Shown here: positions 16,784 through 27,319 of the stretch, piece after piece
Position numbering within the stretch: the first letter of the stretch is position 1
How the letters are laid out: each line of letters opens with the position of its first letter
Source: Streptomyces catenulae
GTDB taxonomy: Bacteria > Actinomycetota > Actinomycetes > Streptomycetales > Streptomycetaceae
NCBI RefSeq assembly: GCF_000718015.1
Contig: NZ_JODY01000031.1
Coordinates: 62,001 to 126,000 of the forward strand
DNA length: 64,000 nucleotides
Direction: 5' to 3'
Program-made: the position numbers and the translations under genes
The notes under the pieces: generated by a model
Seen by the model: only the letters and a program-made list of their open reading frames with translations
Told to the model about the DNA's origin: nothing
The model's database searches: none

Positions 16784-17837
16784 GCCGGTCAAGGCGGTTG
16801 CCGCGGACGGCCGGGAGCCGATCCTCCAGGTCCGCGGCCTCGTCAAGCACTTCCCGCTGACCCGCGGGGTGCTGGTGAAGAAGCAGGTCGGCGCGGTCAA
16901 GGCGGTCGACGGGGTCTCCTTCGACCTCTACCGGGGCGAGACCCTCGGCATCGTGGGGGAGTCGGGCTGCGGCAAGTCCACCGTCGCCAAGCTGCTGATG
17001 AACCTGGAGCGGGCCACCGCCGGTGAGGTCTTCTACCGCGGCGAGGACATCACCAAGCTGTCGGGGCGCGCGCTGAAGGCGGTGCGCCGCAACATCCAGA
17101 TGGTGTTCCAGGACCCGTACACCTCGCTCAACCCGCGGATGACCGTCGGCGACATCATCGGCGAGCCCTTCGAGATCCACCCCGAGGTGGCGCCCAAGGG
17201 CGACCGGCGGCGCAAGGTCCAGGAACTGCTGGACGTGGTCGGGCTCAACCCGGAATACCTCAACCGCTATCCGCACCAGTTCTCCGGCGGCCAGCGCCAG
17301 CGCATCGGTATCGCCCGTGGCCTGGCGCTCAACCCGGAGATCATCATCTGCGACGAGCCGGTCTCCGCGCTCGACGTCTCCGTCCAGGCGCAGGTCATCA
17401 ACCTGATGGACCGGCTCCAGCAGGAGTACGACCTCAGCTACCTCTTCATCGCCCACGACCTGTCGATCGTCCGGCACATCTCCGACCGGGTCGGCGTGAT
17501 GTACCTGGGGCGGATGGCGGAGATCGGCACCGACGCCGAGATCTACGACCACCCCACGCACCCGTACACCCAGGCGCTGCTCTCCGCGGTGCCGGTGCCC
17601 GACCCGGAGGCGCGCGAGGGCCGCGACCGGATCATCCTCACCGGCGATGTGCCCTCCCCGGCCGACCCGCCGTCCGGCTGCCGCTTCCGCACCCGCTGCT
17701 GGAAGGCCGAGGAGCGGTGCGCGACCGAGACCCCGGAGCTGGCCGTCCCGGTCCGCTTCCGCGACGAGGCGTCCCCGGCGGCCCACCCGTCGGCCTGCCA
17801 CTTCGCGGAGGTCCGGGACGTGGTGGGGGCCGCGTAG
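16776..17837 (+). CDS. Oligopeptide ABC ATPase, DppF/OppF type, operon 1
   Basis: A 353-aa ATP-binding subunit that energises uptake with the DppD-type domain of the preceding product. Visible motifs: Walker [11 protein letters not shown]-loop [14 protein letters not shown], signature [17 protein letters not shown], Walker [13 protein letters not shown], switch His in [14 protein letters not shown] and the C-terminal oligopeptide/dipeptide extension with [15 protein letters not shown]. Its ATG overlaps the previous stop region by 8 nt. A hairpin terminator follows. Confidence 0.95.
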   Translation: MAEPVKAVAADGREPILQVRGLVKHFPLTRGVLVKKQVGAVKAVDGVSFDLYRGETLGIVGESGCGKSTVAKLLMNLERATAGEVFYRGEDITKLSGRALKAVRRNIQMVFQDPYTSLNPRMTVGDIIGEPFEIHPEVAPKGDRRRKVQELLDVVGLNPEYLNRYPHQFSGGQRQRIGIARGLALNPEIIICDEPVSALDVSVQAQVINLMDRLQQEYDLSYLFIAHDLSIVRHISDRVGVMYLGRMAEIGTDAEIYDHPTHPYTQALLSAVPVPDPEAREGRDRIILTGDVPSPADPPSGCRFRTRCWKAEERCATETPELAVPVRFRDEASPAAHPSACHFAEVRDVVGAA

Positions 17838-17856
17838 GACGGCCGCGTACGGCTTC

Positions 17857-17891
17857 GGGCCGGGCCCCGCCCCCGTGGCGGGTCCCGGCCC
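17857..17891. terminator. Terminator between operon 1 and the convergent methyltransferase gene
   Basis: Inverted repeat GGGCCGGGCCCCGCC / GGCGGGTCCCGGCCC (14 of 15 pairs, 5-nt loop) in the convergent gap. Likely serves both strands. Confidence 0.65.
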
Positions 17892-17914
17892 GACGTGTGT
17901 CCGTGCGTTCCTCG

Positions 17915-18607
17915 TCAGTTGTCGCGCGGGACGGCCCGGACCCAGGTGCGGTCGGCGGTGAGATAGCGGTCGACGCCGAGACCGGCCTGTGCCAGGGCCG
18001 CGTCGAACGCCTCGTCGGTCAGCGGGCAGGACAGGAACGTCTGTGTCCAGCGCGCGTCCGTGAAGTCGTACTCGACATGCACCGAGCGCACGCCCGGGCG
18101 CACCGGCTCGGAGGAGACCACCCGGATCAGCCCGCCGTCGACGCGGCGCTCGGCGGGGAGCCCGTCGTGCCGCCCGGGCGCCTCACGCTGGATGAGCACA
18201 CAGCCGTCGTCCTTCACATGGCGGCGGCAGGTCGCCAGGATCCCCTCCCGCACGCCCGGGCCCGCCGCGTGGACGAGGAACGAGGCGAGCAGCACGACAT
18301 CGAAGCGGGCGTCCAGGGCCAGCTCCTCGATGGCGCTGCGGACCGTCCCGGCGCCGCTGATACGTTCCAGCATCTGCGGGGACTCGTCCACGGCGGTGAC
18401 CGCGAAACCGCGGTGGACCAGCGGATGGGTCATCCGCCCGGCGCCGGAGCCCAGTTCGAGGATGCTGGACGCCGGGCGCACCGCGCCCGCGATGATGTCC
18501 GGCTCCTCACCCACCGGCAGCCGCTCGTACAGCTCGACCGCGCAGCCGTCCGGGGTGATCGGCCCCGGCCCACTGCCCTCGTATCCCTCGCGCACCCGCT
18601 GTTCCAT
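17915..18607 (-). CDS. Class I SAM-dependent methyltransferase
   Basis: A 230-aa soluble protein. SAM-binding motif I is ILELGSGAGRMT (about residues 49-60), followed by the acidic loop AVDESPQML and the strand FDVVLLASFLVHA. Substrate unknown. Start ATG 18607 is chosen; an in-frame GTG lies two codons upstream (18613) and neither has a strong ribosome-binding site. It is inserted on the minus strand between two parallel importer operons, with terminators isolating it. Confidence 0.85.
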   Translation of the reverse strand: MEQRVREGYEGSGPGPITPDGCAVELYERLPVGEEPDIIAGAVRPASSILELGSGAGRMTHPLVHRGFAVTAVDESPQMLERISGAGTVRSAIEELALDARFDVVLLASFLVHAAGPGVREGILATCRRHVKDDGCVLIQREAPGRHDGLPAERRVDGGLIRVVSSEPVRPGVRSVHVEYDFTDARWTQTFLSCPLTDEAFDAALAQAGLGVDRYLTADRTWVRAVPRDN

Positions 18608-18998
18608 CGCCACATCGCAGCACAGCGCTACCGGCGGCGAAAGGGGCCTTTCCGGACAGGGCGGCCCGCGCTCCGGAGTGCGCGGGGGCGTACGCGGACG
18701 CGCGCGGACGGGACCGGGGCGCCGGGAGCGCCGGGTGCCGGGGCGGCCGTCCGGTCCGTCCGGGGCGGTGGACCGGGCGGCCGGACGGGTGACGGGGCGG
18801 CGCCGCGGCGCGGGACCGGGGGAGCGGCGCCGGGGCGGTCCGGGGCCCGCACATCCGCTCGGCCCGCCGCCCGGTCGCCGCGCACATGGGCGGATTCCGC
18901 GCCCCACGGAGCAATGCACAGGGCCGCCGGAGTGCGGCTCTTTCCGCTGTGGGCTCTGATGTCGGTTACGGGTGGCCGGAGAGCTGAGGAGGCGCCGT
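18608..18998. other. 391-bp upstream region of oligopeptide operon 2
   Basis: Very GC-rich between 18650 and 18880, less so from 18890 to 18998. It holds the divergent starts of the methyltransferase and operon 2. The ribosome-binding site GAGGAGG sits 8-9 nt before ATG 18999. I see no clear promoter and no resemblance to the longer operon 1 leader. Confidence 0.4.
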
Positions 18999-20627
18999 AT
19001 GCGGGGAGCCGAACGCGCGAAGTGGGGCGTGTGTGCCGTGTCCGTCGTCCTGGCGGCGACCGCCTGCGGCGGCGGGGTCGACACCCGCGGATCGGGCGCC
19101 GCCGGAATCGTCAGCTCCTCCTGGGGTGACCCGCAGAACCCCCTCGAACCGGCGAACACCAACGAGGTCCAGGGCGGCAAGGTCCTCGAAATGATCTTCC
19201 GGGGGCTGAAGCGGTACAACCCGAGGACCGGCGCCGCCGAGAACGTCATCGCGGACCGGATCGAGACCACCGACTCCCGGCACTACACCGTCACCCTCAA
19301 ACCCGGCTGGACCTTCAGCAACGGCGAGAAGGTCACCGCGAAATCCTTCGTGGACGCCTGGAACTACGGTGCGCTGATCACCAACCGGCAGAAGAACGCG
19401 CCGTTCTTCCAGTACATCGAGGGCTTCGACGCCGTCCATCCGGAGAACGGCAGACCGAAGACGAAAACCCTCTCCGGACTCAAGGTCGCGAGCCCCACGA
19501 AATTCACCGTCGCGCTGAACCAGAAATTCTCCAGCTGGCCCGACACCCTCGGCTACACCGCCTTCATGCCGCTGCCGCAGACCTTCTACAGCCATCACGA
19601 CGCCTGGGTGAAAAAACCCGTCGGCAACGGTCCCTACGCCGTGGAGTCCTACACCAAGGGCTCCGTGATGAAACTGCGGAAATGGAGCGGATATCCGGGC
19701 CCCGACAAGGCACGGAACGGCGGGATCGACCTCCAGGTCTACACCGACAACAACACCGCCTACACCGATCTCCAGGCGGGCAACCTCGACCTCGTCGACG
19801 ACATCCCCGCCACCCAGCTCAAGAATGTCCACGCCGACCTCGGCGACCGCTACATCAACCAGCCCGCGGGCGTCATCCAGACCCTCACCTTCCCGATGTA
19901 CGACAAACGGTGGAACGGGAAGAACAGCGAAAAGCTCCGCCGCGGCATCTCCATGGCCATCGACCGTGCCTCGATCACCAAGGAGATCTTCCGGAACACC
20001 CGCACCCCTGCCACCGACTGGACCTCACCCGTCCTCGGCACCAAGGGCGGCTTCCAGGACGGAATCTGCGGCGAAGCCTGCGAATTCCGCCCCGACCGGG
20101 CGAAAGAGCTGGTCAAGGAGGGCGGCGGACTCCCCGGTGGCCGGATGACCATCGCCTACAACGCCGATACCGGCTCCCACAAGGACTGGATCGACGCGAT
20201 CTGCAACAGCATCAACAACGCCCTCGACAACGACAAGGCGTGCGTCGGCGCCCCCGTCGGCACCTTCGCCGACTTCCGTAACCGCATCAGCTCCGAAAAG
20301 ATGACGGGCCCGTTCCGCGCCGGTTGGCAGATGGACTACCCGCTCATCCAGAACTTCCTCCAGCCGATGTACTACTCCAAGGCATCGTCCAACGACGGTA
20401 AATACAGCAACCCGAAGTTCGACAAACTCGTCAACGAGGCGAACGCGGCGACGGACCGCAAGGAAACCATCAGCAAATTCCAGGACGCCGAACGCGTTCT
20501 CGCCACGGACATGCCGACCATTCCGCTCTGGTACCAGAACGGCAACGGCGGCTACTCCGACCGGATCGCGCATGTGGCGCTGAACCCCTTCAGCGTCCCC
20601 GTCTACAACGAGATCACGGTCCACTGA
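18999..20627 (+). CDS. Oligopeptide-binding lipoprotein, operon 2
   Basis: A 542-aa family-5 receptor lipoprotein and paralogue of the operon 1 receptor. Start ATG 18999 (GAGGAGG upstream); lipobox LAATAC, then SSWGDPQNPLEPANTNEVQ, LKPGWTFSNGEKVTAKSF, FRAGWQMDYPLIQNFLQP and IPLWYQNGNGGYSDR. The differences in the ligand-pocket region suggest a different peptide preference but this cannot be predicted. Only 19 bp separate it from the permease gene and, unlike operons 1 and 3, no hairpin intervenes. It contains several codons that are AAA or GAA, slightly less biased than operon 1. Confidence 0.93.
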   Translation: MRGAERAKWGVCAVSVVLAATACGGGVDTRGSGAAGIVSSSWGDPQNPLEPANTNEVQGGKVLEMIFRGLKRYNPRTGAAENVIADRIETTDSRHYTVTLKPGWTFSNGEKVTAKSFVDAWNYGALITNRQKNAPFFQYIEGFDAVHPENGRPKTKTLSGLKVASPTKFTVALNQKFSSWPDTLGYTAFMPLPQTFYSHHDAWVKKPVGNGPYAVESYTKGSVMKLRKWSGYPGPDKARNGGIDLQVYTDNNTAYTDLQAGNLDLVDDIPATQLKNVHADLGDRYINQPAGVIQTLTFPMYDKRWNGKNSEKLRRGISMAIDRASITKEIFRNTRTPATDWTSPVLGTKGGFQDGICGEACEFRPDRAKELVKEGGGLPGGRMTIAYNADTGSHKDWIDAICNSINNALDNDKACVGAPVGTFADFRNRISSEKMTGPFRAGWQMDYPLIQNFLQPMYYSKASSNDGKYSNPKFDKLVNEANAATDRKETISKFQDAERVLATDMPTIPLWYQNGNGGYSDRIAHVALNPFSVPVYNEITVH

Positions 20628-20646
20628 CCCAGAACCCGGAGCCCTC

Positions 20647-21570
20647 ATGGGACGCTATGTGATCCGGCGGCTGCTCCAGATGATCCCGGTGTTCATCGGC
20701 AGCACGCTCCTGATCTTCCTCATGGTGTACGCACTGGGCGACCCGGTGGCCGCACTCTTCGGCGACCGGGCGCCCGACCCGGCCACCGCCGCCCAGATCC
20801 GCGCCGACCTCTATCTCGACCAGCCGCTGTGGAAGCAGTATCTGCACTACATGGCGCAGATCTTCCAGGGGAATTTCGGCACCGCCTTCAACGGCCAGCC
20901 TGTCACCGAACTCATGGGCGCCGCCTTTCCCGTCACCCTGCGGCTCACCCTCGTCGCCGTCGTCATCGAAATGGTCGCCGGAATCGTCCTCGGCGTCTTC
21001 AGCGGACTGCGGCGCGGACGCACCGTCGACACCACCGTGCTGATCTTCACCCTCGTGGTGGTCTCCATCCCCACCTTCGTCAGCGGCTACGTCCTGCAAT
21101 ATCTCTTCGGCGTGAAATGGAACTGGGTCAAACCCGCCGTCTCCAGCGAGGCGCCACTGGGCGAACTCCTCCTCCCCGGGCTGGTCCTGGCGCTGGTCTC
21201 GCTCGCCTACGTCACCCGGCTCACCCGCACCTCCATCGCGGAGAACGCCCGCGCCGACTACGTCCGCACCGCCGTCGCCAAAGGGCTGCCGCGCCGCCGC
21301 GTCGTCACCCGCCATCTGCTGCGCAACTCGCTGATCCCGGTGGTCACCTTCATCGGCACCGACATCGGCGCGCTCATGGGCGGCGCCATCGTCACCGAGC
21401 GCATCTTCAACATCCACGGCGTCGGATTCCAGCTCTACCAGGGCATCCTGCGCCAGAACTCGCCCACCGTCGTCGGCTTCGTGACCATCCTCGTGCTGGT
21501 CTTCCTCGTCGCCAACCTCCTCGTCGACCTGCTCTACGCGGTCCTGGACCCGAGGATCCGCTATGCCTGA
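20647..21570 (+). CDS. Oligopeptide ABC permease, DppB/OppB type, operon 2
   Basis: A 307-aa permease with the same length and layout as its operon 1 counterpart (MGRYVIRRLLQMIPVFIG at the N-terminus, EAA loop RTSIAENARADYVRTAVAKG, C-terminal [11 protein letters not shown]). Its last 8 nt overlap the start of the second permease, also as in operon 1. Confidence 0.95.
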   Translation: MGRYVIRRLLQMIPVFIGSTLLIFLMVYALGDPVAALFGDRAPDPATAAQIRADLYLDQPLWKQYLHYMAQIFQGNFGTAFNGQPVTELMGAAFPVTLRLTLVAVVIEMVAGIVLGVFSGLRRGRTVDTTVLIFTLVVVSIPTFVSGYVLQYLFGVKWNWVKPAVSSEAPLGELLLPGLVLALVSLAYVTRLTRTSIAENARADYVRTAVAKGLPRRRVVTRHLLRNSLIPVVTFIGTDIGALMGGAIVTERIFNIHGVGFQLYQGILRQNSPTVVGFVTILVLVFLVANLLVDLLYAVLDPRIRYA

Positions 21571-22633
21571 CCCCTACGCGCCCAAAGAGGCCATCACCCA
21601 CGGCGACGGCGGGCCCGCCGCGCTCGCCATCGGCGAGGCCGAATCCCTGGAACGGGCCCCCGGCGCCGGACCCGGCGGCGCCCCCACCGGCAAGCCCCGC
21701 AGCCTGTGGAGCGACGCCTGGCACGATCTGCGCCGCAACCCGGTCTTTCTGCTCTCCGCGCTGATCATCCTGTTCCTGCTGGTCATCGCGGTCTGGCCGC
21801 AGCTGATCGCGGACGGCAACCCGTACCGCGCCGACCTCGCCAAGGCCCAGGCGGGACCGGAGCCCGGCCATCCGTTCGGCTACGACACCCAGGGCCGCGA
21901 CGTCTACACCCGCGTCGTCTACGGCGCCCGCGCCTCCATCACCGTCGGCATCTGCGCCACCGCCGGTGCCGCCCTGCTCGGCGGGCTCCTCGGCGGGTTC
22001 GCCGGGTTCTTCGGCGGCTGGTGGGACACGCTGCTCTCCCGGATCGCCGACATCTTCTTCGGCATCCCCGTCATCCTCGGCGGACTGGTCTTCCTCTCCG
22101 TCGTCACCAGTTCCACCGTCTGGCCGGTCGTCGGCTTCATCGTGCTGCTCGGCTGGCCGCAGATCGCCCGTATCGCCCGCGGCGCCGTCGTCACCGCCAA
22201 ACAGAACGACTACGTCCAGGCGGCCCGCGCCCTCGGCGCCGGGAACGCCCGCACCCTGCTGCGGCACATCGCGCCCAACGCCGTCGCGCCCGTCATCGTC
22301 GTGGCGACCATCGCGCTCGGTACGTACATCTCGCTGGAGGCGACGCTGTCCTTCCTCGGCGCCGGGCTGAAACCGCCCACCGTCTCCTGGGGCATCGACA
22401 TCTCCGCCGCCTCCACCTCCATCCGTAACGCGCCGCACATGCTGCTGTGGCCGGCGGGGGCGCTGAGCATCACGGTGCTGGCGTTCATCATGCTCGGCGA
22501 CGCGGTCCGCGACGCCCTCGCGACGGCATCGCCAAAGCCGTCAACGGCGTCAGCTACCGCGTCGCCGCCGGGCAGACCCTCGCCGTCCTCGGCGAATCCG
22601 GCTCCGGCAAGTCCGTCACCGCCCAGGCGCTGA
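21563..22633 (+). CDS. Oligopeptide ABC permease, DppC type, operon 2, with out-of-frame C-terminal tail
   Basis: Residues 1-319 are a normal DppC-like permease (N-terminal cytoplasmic extension, SLWSDAWHDLRRNPVFLLSA, EAA region with [20 protein letters not shown], last helix [14 protein letters not shown]). After nt 22519 the frame runs into ATPase sequence in the wrong register and adds 37 Pro/Ser/Ala-rich residues before a stop. The normal DPKxR end and stop codon are missing. The permease core is intact, so it could still assemble; the lesion mainly disables the following ATPase. Confidence 0.75.
   Translation: MPDPYAPKEAITHGDGGPAALAIGEAESLERAPGAGPGGAPTGKPRSLWSDAWHDLRRNPVFLLSALIILFLLVIAVWPQLIADGNPYRADLAKAQAGPEPGHPFGYDTQGRDVYTRVVYGARASITVGICATAGAALLGGLLGGFAGFFGGWWDTLLSRIADIFFGIPVILGGLVFLSVVTSSTVWPVVGFIVLLGWPQIARIARGAVVTAKQNDYVQAARALGAGNARTLLRHIAPNAVAPVIVVATIALGTYISLEATLSFLGAGLKPPTVSWGIDISAASTSIRNAPHMLLWPAGALSITVLAFIMLGDAVRDALATASPKPSTASATASPPGRPSPSSANPAPASPSPPRR
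22421..22519 (+). repeat. 99-bp block identical to 15776-15874 (copy 2)
   Basis: Identical copy of the operon 1 block, ending exactly where operon 2 jumps out of the permease and into the ATPase. Confidence 0.9.
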
Positions 22634-23457
22634 TGGGCATCGTCGACTCGCCGCCCGGCTACGTCACCGGCGGCGAGATCCGCTTCCGCGGCCGTGACCT
22701 GCTCACCCTCGGCCGCGAGGAACGCCGCCGGGTCCGCGGCACCGGCATGGCGATGATCTTCCAGGACGCGCTCTCCGCCCTGAACCCGGTGATGTCCGTC
22801 GGCGCCCAACTCGGCGAGATGTTCCAGGTCCACCGCGGGATGTCCCGCAAGGCGGCCCGCGCCGAGGCCGTCGAGCTGATGGACCGGGTCAAGATCCCCG
22901 CCGCCGCGAGCCGGGTCGGCGACTATCCGCACCAGTTCTCCGGCGGGATGCGCCAACGCATCATGATCGCGATGGCGCTGGCCCTGGAACCGGACCTGAT
23001 CATCGCCGACGAGCCGACCACCGCCCTCGACGTCACCGTCCAGGCCCAGGTCATGGACCTGCTCGCGGAACTCCAGCGCGAGTACCACATGGGCCTCATC
23101 CTCATCACCCACGACCTCGGCGTCGTCGCCGACGTCGCCGACACCATCGCCGTGATGTACGCCGGACGCATCGTCGAGACCGCCCCCGTCCACCACCTCT
23201 ACCGGGCCCCCGCCCACCCGTACACCCGCGGCCTGCTGGACTCCATCCCGCGCCTGGACCACAAGGGCCAGGAGCTGTACGCGATCAAGGGCCTGCCGCC
23301 CAACCTCACCGCCATCCCGCCCGGCTGCCCCTTCCACCCCCGCTGCCCGCTCGCCCAGGACATCTGCCGCAGCGAACGGCCCCCGCTCCACGACGTGGCC
23401 CCCGGCCGGACCAGCGCCTGCCACTTCTGGAAGGAGACCCTCGATGGAGCCCGATGA
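22519..23457 (+). pseudogene. Oligopeptide ABC ATPase, DppD type, operon 2, 5' end and start codon missing
   Basis: The ATPase frame is recognisable from RDGIAKAVNGVSYRVAAGQT onward, with Walker A GESGSGKS, signature FSGGMRQR, Walker [13 protein letters not shown] and the C-terminal Cys-rich element. About 15-20 N-terminal residues and any ribosome-binding site or start codon are absent; the only in-frame start (GTG 22447) lies inside the permease gene, in its other frame, giving nonsense residues first. As written, the gene would be untranslated or mis-started, which would inactivate operon 2 unless another ATPase substitutes. Compare the fused copy in operon 1. Assembly error is a real alternative. 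Confidence 0.7.
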
Positions 23458-24619
23458 GCTGCCCACCCCCGACGCCATCCGCCCACCGGGCGGCCCCGCC
23501 GGGAGCGCCGCGGGCGGCGCGGCGGGCCCCGCCACGGGGAACCCGGTGGCCGAGGCGGTGGCGGGCGGCACCGGCGGACGGCCCGGGCACGGTGAACCGG
23601 TGCTGGAGATCCGCGGGCTGGTCAAACACTTCCCGCTCACCCGCGGCATCCTCTTCAGGAAACAGGTCGGCGCGGTCAAGGCGGTCGACGGCGTCTCCTT
23701 CGACCTCCACCGCGGCGAAACCCTCGGCATCGTGGGGGAGTCGGGCTGCGGCAAGTCCACCGTCGCCAAACTCCTGGTCGGTCTGGAGCGCCCCACCGCC
23801 GGGCAGATCCGCTACCGCGGCGAGGACATCACCAAACTGTCCGGCCGCGCCCTGAAGGCCGTCCGCCGCAACATCCAGATGGTCTTCCAGGACCCGTACA
23901 CCTCCCTCAACCCCCGGATGACGGTCGGCGACATCATCGGCGAGCCGTACGACATCCACCCGGAGGTGGCGCCCAAGGGCGACCGGCGGCGCCGGGTGCA
24001 GGAGCTGCTGGACGTCGTCGGGCTCAACCCGGAGTACCTCAACCGCTATCCGCACCAGTTCTCCGGCGGCCAGCGCCAGCGCATCGGCATCGCCCGCGGG
24101 CTCGCCCTGCGCCCCGAGATCATCGTCGCCGACGAACCCGTCTCCGCCCTCGACGTCTCCGTCCAGGCGCAGGTCGTCAACCTGCTGGAACGGCTCCAGA
24201 ACACCTTCGACCTCAGCTATGTCTTCATCGCCCACGACCTCTCCGTCGTCCGCCACATCTCCGACCGCGTCGCCGTGATGTACCTCGGCAGGCTCGCCGA
24301 ATCCGGCACCGACGAGCAGATCTACGACCACCCCACGCACCCCTACACCCAGGCGCTGCTCTCCGCGGTGCCGGTGCCCGACCCCGAGGCACGGGAGAGC
24401 CGGACCCGGATCCTGCTCACCGGGGACGTGCCCTCCCCGGCCGACCCGCCGTCCGGCTGCCGCTTCCGCACCCGCTGCTGGAAGGCCCAGGAGCTGTGCG
24501 CGGAGCAGGTCCCGCCGCTGGAGGTCCCGCCCCGCTTCGCCACCCCGGACGCGGGCCCGGCGGCCCACCCCTCGGCCTGCCACTTCGCGGAGGAACGCCA
24601 GGTCGTACCGGGCGAGTGA
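23444..24619 (+). CDS. Oligopeptide ABC ATPase, DppF/OppF type, operon 2
   Basis: A 391-aa ATP-binding subunit, longer than its operon 1 paralogue by a Gly/Ala/Pro-rich N-terminal extension of about 45 residues before [19 protein letters not shown]. Walker [10 protein letters not shown], signature [17 protein letters not shown], Walker [13 protein letters not shown] and switch His region are present. The start ATG 23444 overlaps the previous ORF by 14 nt. Short stretches are base-identical to operon 1 (e.g. around the Walker A codons), suggesting gene conversion. Confidence 0.93.
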   Translation: MEPDELPTPDAIRPPGGPAGSAAGGAAGPATGNPVAEAVAGGTGGRPGHGEPVLEIRGLVKHFPLTRGILFRKQVGAVKAVDGVSFDLHRGETLGIVGESGCGKSTVAKLLVGLERPTAGQIRYRGEDITKLSGRALKAVRRNIQMVFQDPYTSLNPRMTVGDIIGEPYDIHPEVAPKGDRRRRVQELLDVVGLNPEYLNRYPHQFSGGQRQRIGIARGLALRPEIIVADEPVSALDVSVQAQVVNLLERLQNTFDLSYVFIAHDLSVVRHISDRVAVMYLGRLAESGTDEQIYDHPTHPYTQALLSAVPVPDPEARESRTRILLTGDVPSPADPPSGCRFRTRCWKAQELCAEQVPPLEVPPRFATPDAGPAAHPSACHFAEERQVVPGE

Positions 24620-24620
24620 G

Positions 24621-24652
24621 GGGCGGGCGCCGCCCGGCCCCGGCGCCCGCCC
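24621..24652. terminator. Bidirectional terminator between operon 2 and the SUKH-4 gene
   Basis: Perfect 12-bp arms GGGCGGGCGCCG / CGGCGCCCGCCC with an 8-nt loop in the 38-bp convergent gap. Confidence 0.7.
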
Positions 24653-24657
24653 GTGCC

Positions 24658-25971
24658 TCAGTACCCGTACACCCCCAACTCCGTGATCGTCGCGAAGAGA
24701 TGGCCCCAGATCTCCCGGGACGGCGCCTCCTCGTCCAGCGCCCGCGGATCCAGCTCCGCCATCCGGGACTCGTAGTCGTACTCCGCGCCCGCCTCGTCCG
24801 GATACGGATCCCAACTCGCGCCCATGTAGCGGCGCAGGGACTCCAGGAACACGGTGAACGTCTCGACGTCCCGCGAGAAGGGGAAGGGCGGGGGAGTGGC
24901 GCCGTCCTCGGTGTGGCGCAGGAGTATCCCGCCGGAGGCGCGGTGCACACAGACCGTGCCCGTCTCGCCGTACGCCAGCTCGAACGCGCCCAGGACCAGC
25001 AGTTCGGGATCGTCCGGCAGCGGGTGCAGCCCTTCGGCGACGGTGAAGGAGGAGACCCCACCGGCCCACCAGGCGGGCAGCCCGACCTCCCGCAGGAACG
25101 TCCGGGTCGGGCCGTGCTCCAGGGCGGCGGGCAGCTCTTCCTCCGGTATGCGCCGCACGCCGTCCGGGCCGAAGGTGTCGTCCATGCGGTCGGCGGTGAG
25201 CGGGCCGTCCTCCTCCGGGGAGTCCGGTCCGCCCGGGCTGCCGCCCTCGGCGGAGGCGTACGACGCGCCGCCGGTCGGCCAGCCCTCCAGCACGGCGGCA
25301 TCGGCCCGCACCACGGCGACGCCCCGCGCCTCCTGGAGGAGATAACGGCCCGCCGCGTCCAGCGGCTCGGGCTCCTCCCAGGTGGGCGGCACCGCCAGGG
25401 CGGGATCCCCGTCCTCCGTGCCGAAGAGATACGGGAGTTCACCGGCGTCGGCGTCGGGGCGCAGCCGCCGGACGGTGCCCGCGGGCGGCGCCGCCACCGA
25501 TGCGCCGGTGGCCAGGTCGAACCAGCGGTCCGGGCACCACATACCGGAGACCTCCACCAGCTCCCGGCCCTCGTGGACATAGGCCGCCGCGCCGCTGTCG
25601 CCGCTGAGATTGGGGTGCGCCGTGTAGCGCCCCACCGGCCGCCACCAGGCCCACTCCGTACGCCACGGCATCCCCGGCTCGGCCGCCGCGATCCGCTCGG
25701 CGTACCCGCCGCGCCCCAGCACCACGGCGGCGAAGTGCAGCCAGGACGCGAACTCCGCGCGCACCACGGGCGCCCCGCCGAATATGGCCTCGGCCTGCCG
25801 GAACACGGCCCGGCCGTCCTCCGCGGCGGCGTCGGCGCGCGGCAGCGACGACAGCTGCTCGCGGAGCGCCGCGCGATCGGCGCGGAGCAGCAGCGCGGGA
25901 TCGGCGAGAACGGTGTCGAGCACGGCGTCCGGAAGCACGGCCCCGGCCGCGTACGGCGTATCGGTGGTCAT
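24658..25971 (-). CDS. SUKH-4-like immunity-family protein (437 aa)
   Basis: A soluble 437-aa protein. The C-terminal third (FLREVGLPAWWAGGVSSFTV, LLVLGAFELAYGETGTVCVH, GGILLRHTEDG, then FSRDVETFTVFLESLRRYMG) follows the SUKH-4 pattern, a fold used by immunity proteins that bind and neutralise polymorphic toxins. The N-terminal half (AEFASWLHFAAVVLGRGGYA, WRTEWAWWRPVGRYTAHPN) is a Trp-rich domain often found with it. No toxin gene is adjacent. Start ATG 25971 lies 5 nt after a GGATTT element and 24 bp after TTGTCA, suggesting a leaderless promoter. Family call is by pattern recognition. Confidence 0.65.
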   Translation of the reverse strand: MTTDTPYAAGAVLPDAVLDTVLADPALLLRADRAALREQLSSLPRADAAAEDGRAVFRQAEAIFGGAPVVRAEFASWLHFAAVVLGRGGYAERIAAAEPGMPWRTEWAWWRPVGRYTAHPNLSGDSGAAAYVHEGRELVEVSGMWCPDRWFDLATGASVAAPPAGTVRRLRPDADAGELPYLFGTEDGDPALAVPPTWEEPEPLDAAGRYLLQEARGVAVVRADAAVLEGWPTGGASYASAEGGSPGGPDSPEEDGPLTADRMDDTFGPDGVRRIPEEELPAALEHGPTRTFLREVGLPAWWAGGVSSFTVAEGLHPLPDDPELLVLGAFELAYGETGTVCVHRASGGILLRHTEDGATPPPFPFSRDVETFTVFLESLRRYMGASWDPYPDEAGAEYDYESRMAELDPRALDEEAPSREIWGHLFATITELGVYGY

Positions 25972-26070
25972 GCGGAAATCCTCGCACCCACCACTGACAA
26001 TCCGACCGGGGAAGGACGGCGGCCCGGCTCCAACGTCCGTACCCTGCACGGCCGTTGGAGCCCTTCGCGG

Positions 26071-26124
26071 AAAAGCCGGAGCCCGCCTCCCGTGGTGCTG
26101 GGGTGTGGGAGGCGGGCTCCGGCT
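26071..26124 (-). terminator. Strong terminator of the bldK-type operon
   Basis: Perfect 18-bp stem AGCCGGAGCCCGCCTCCC / GGGAGGCGGGCTCCGGCT, 15-nt loop, followed on the minus strand by TTTT. It lies 26-79 nt beyond the stop codon of the last ATPase gene and is the best intrinsic terminator in the window. Confidence 0.9.
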
Positions 26125-26149
26125 CCGGGCGGAGGCGGTTGAGACCGGG

Positions 26150-27307
<1,158 letters not shown>

Positions 27308-27319
27308 GGTGATGGCTCC

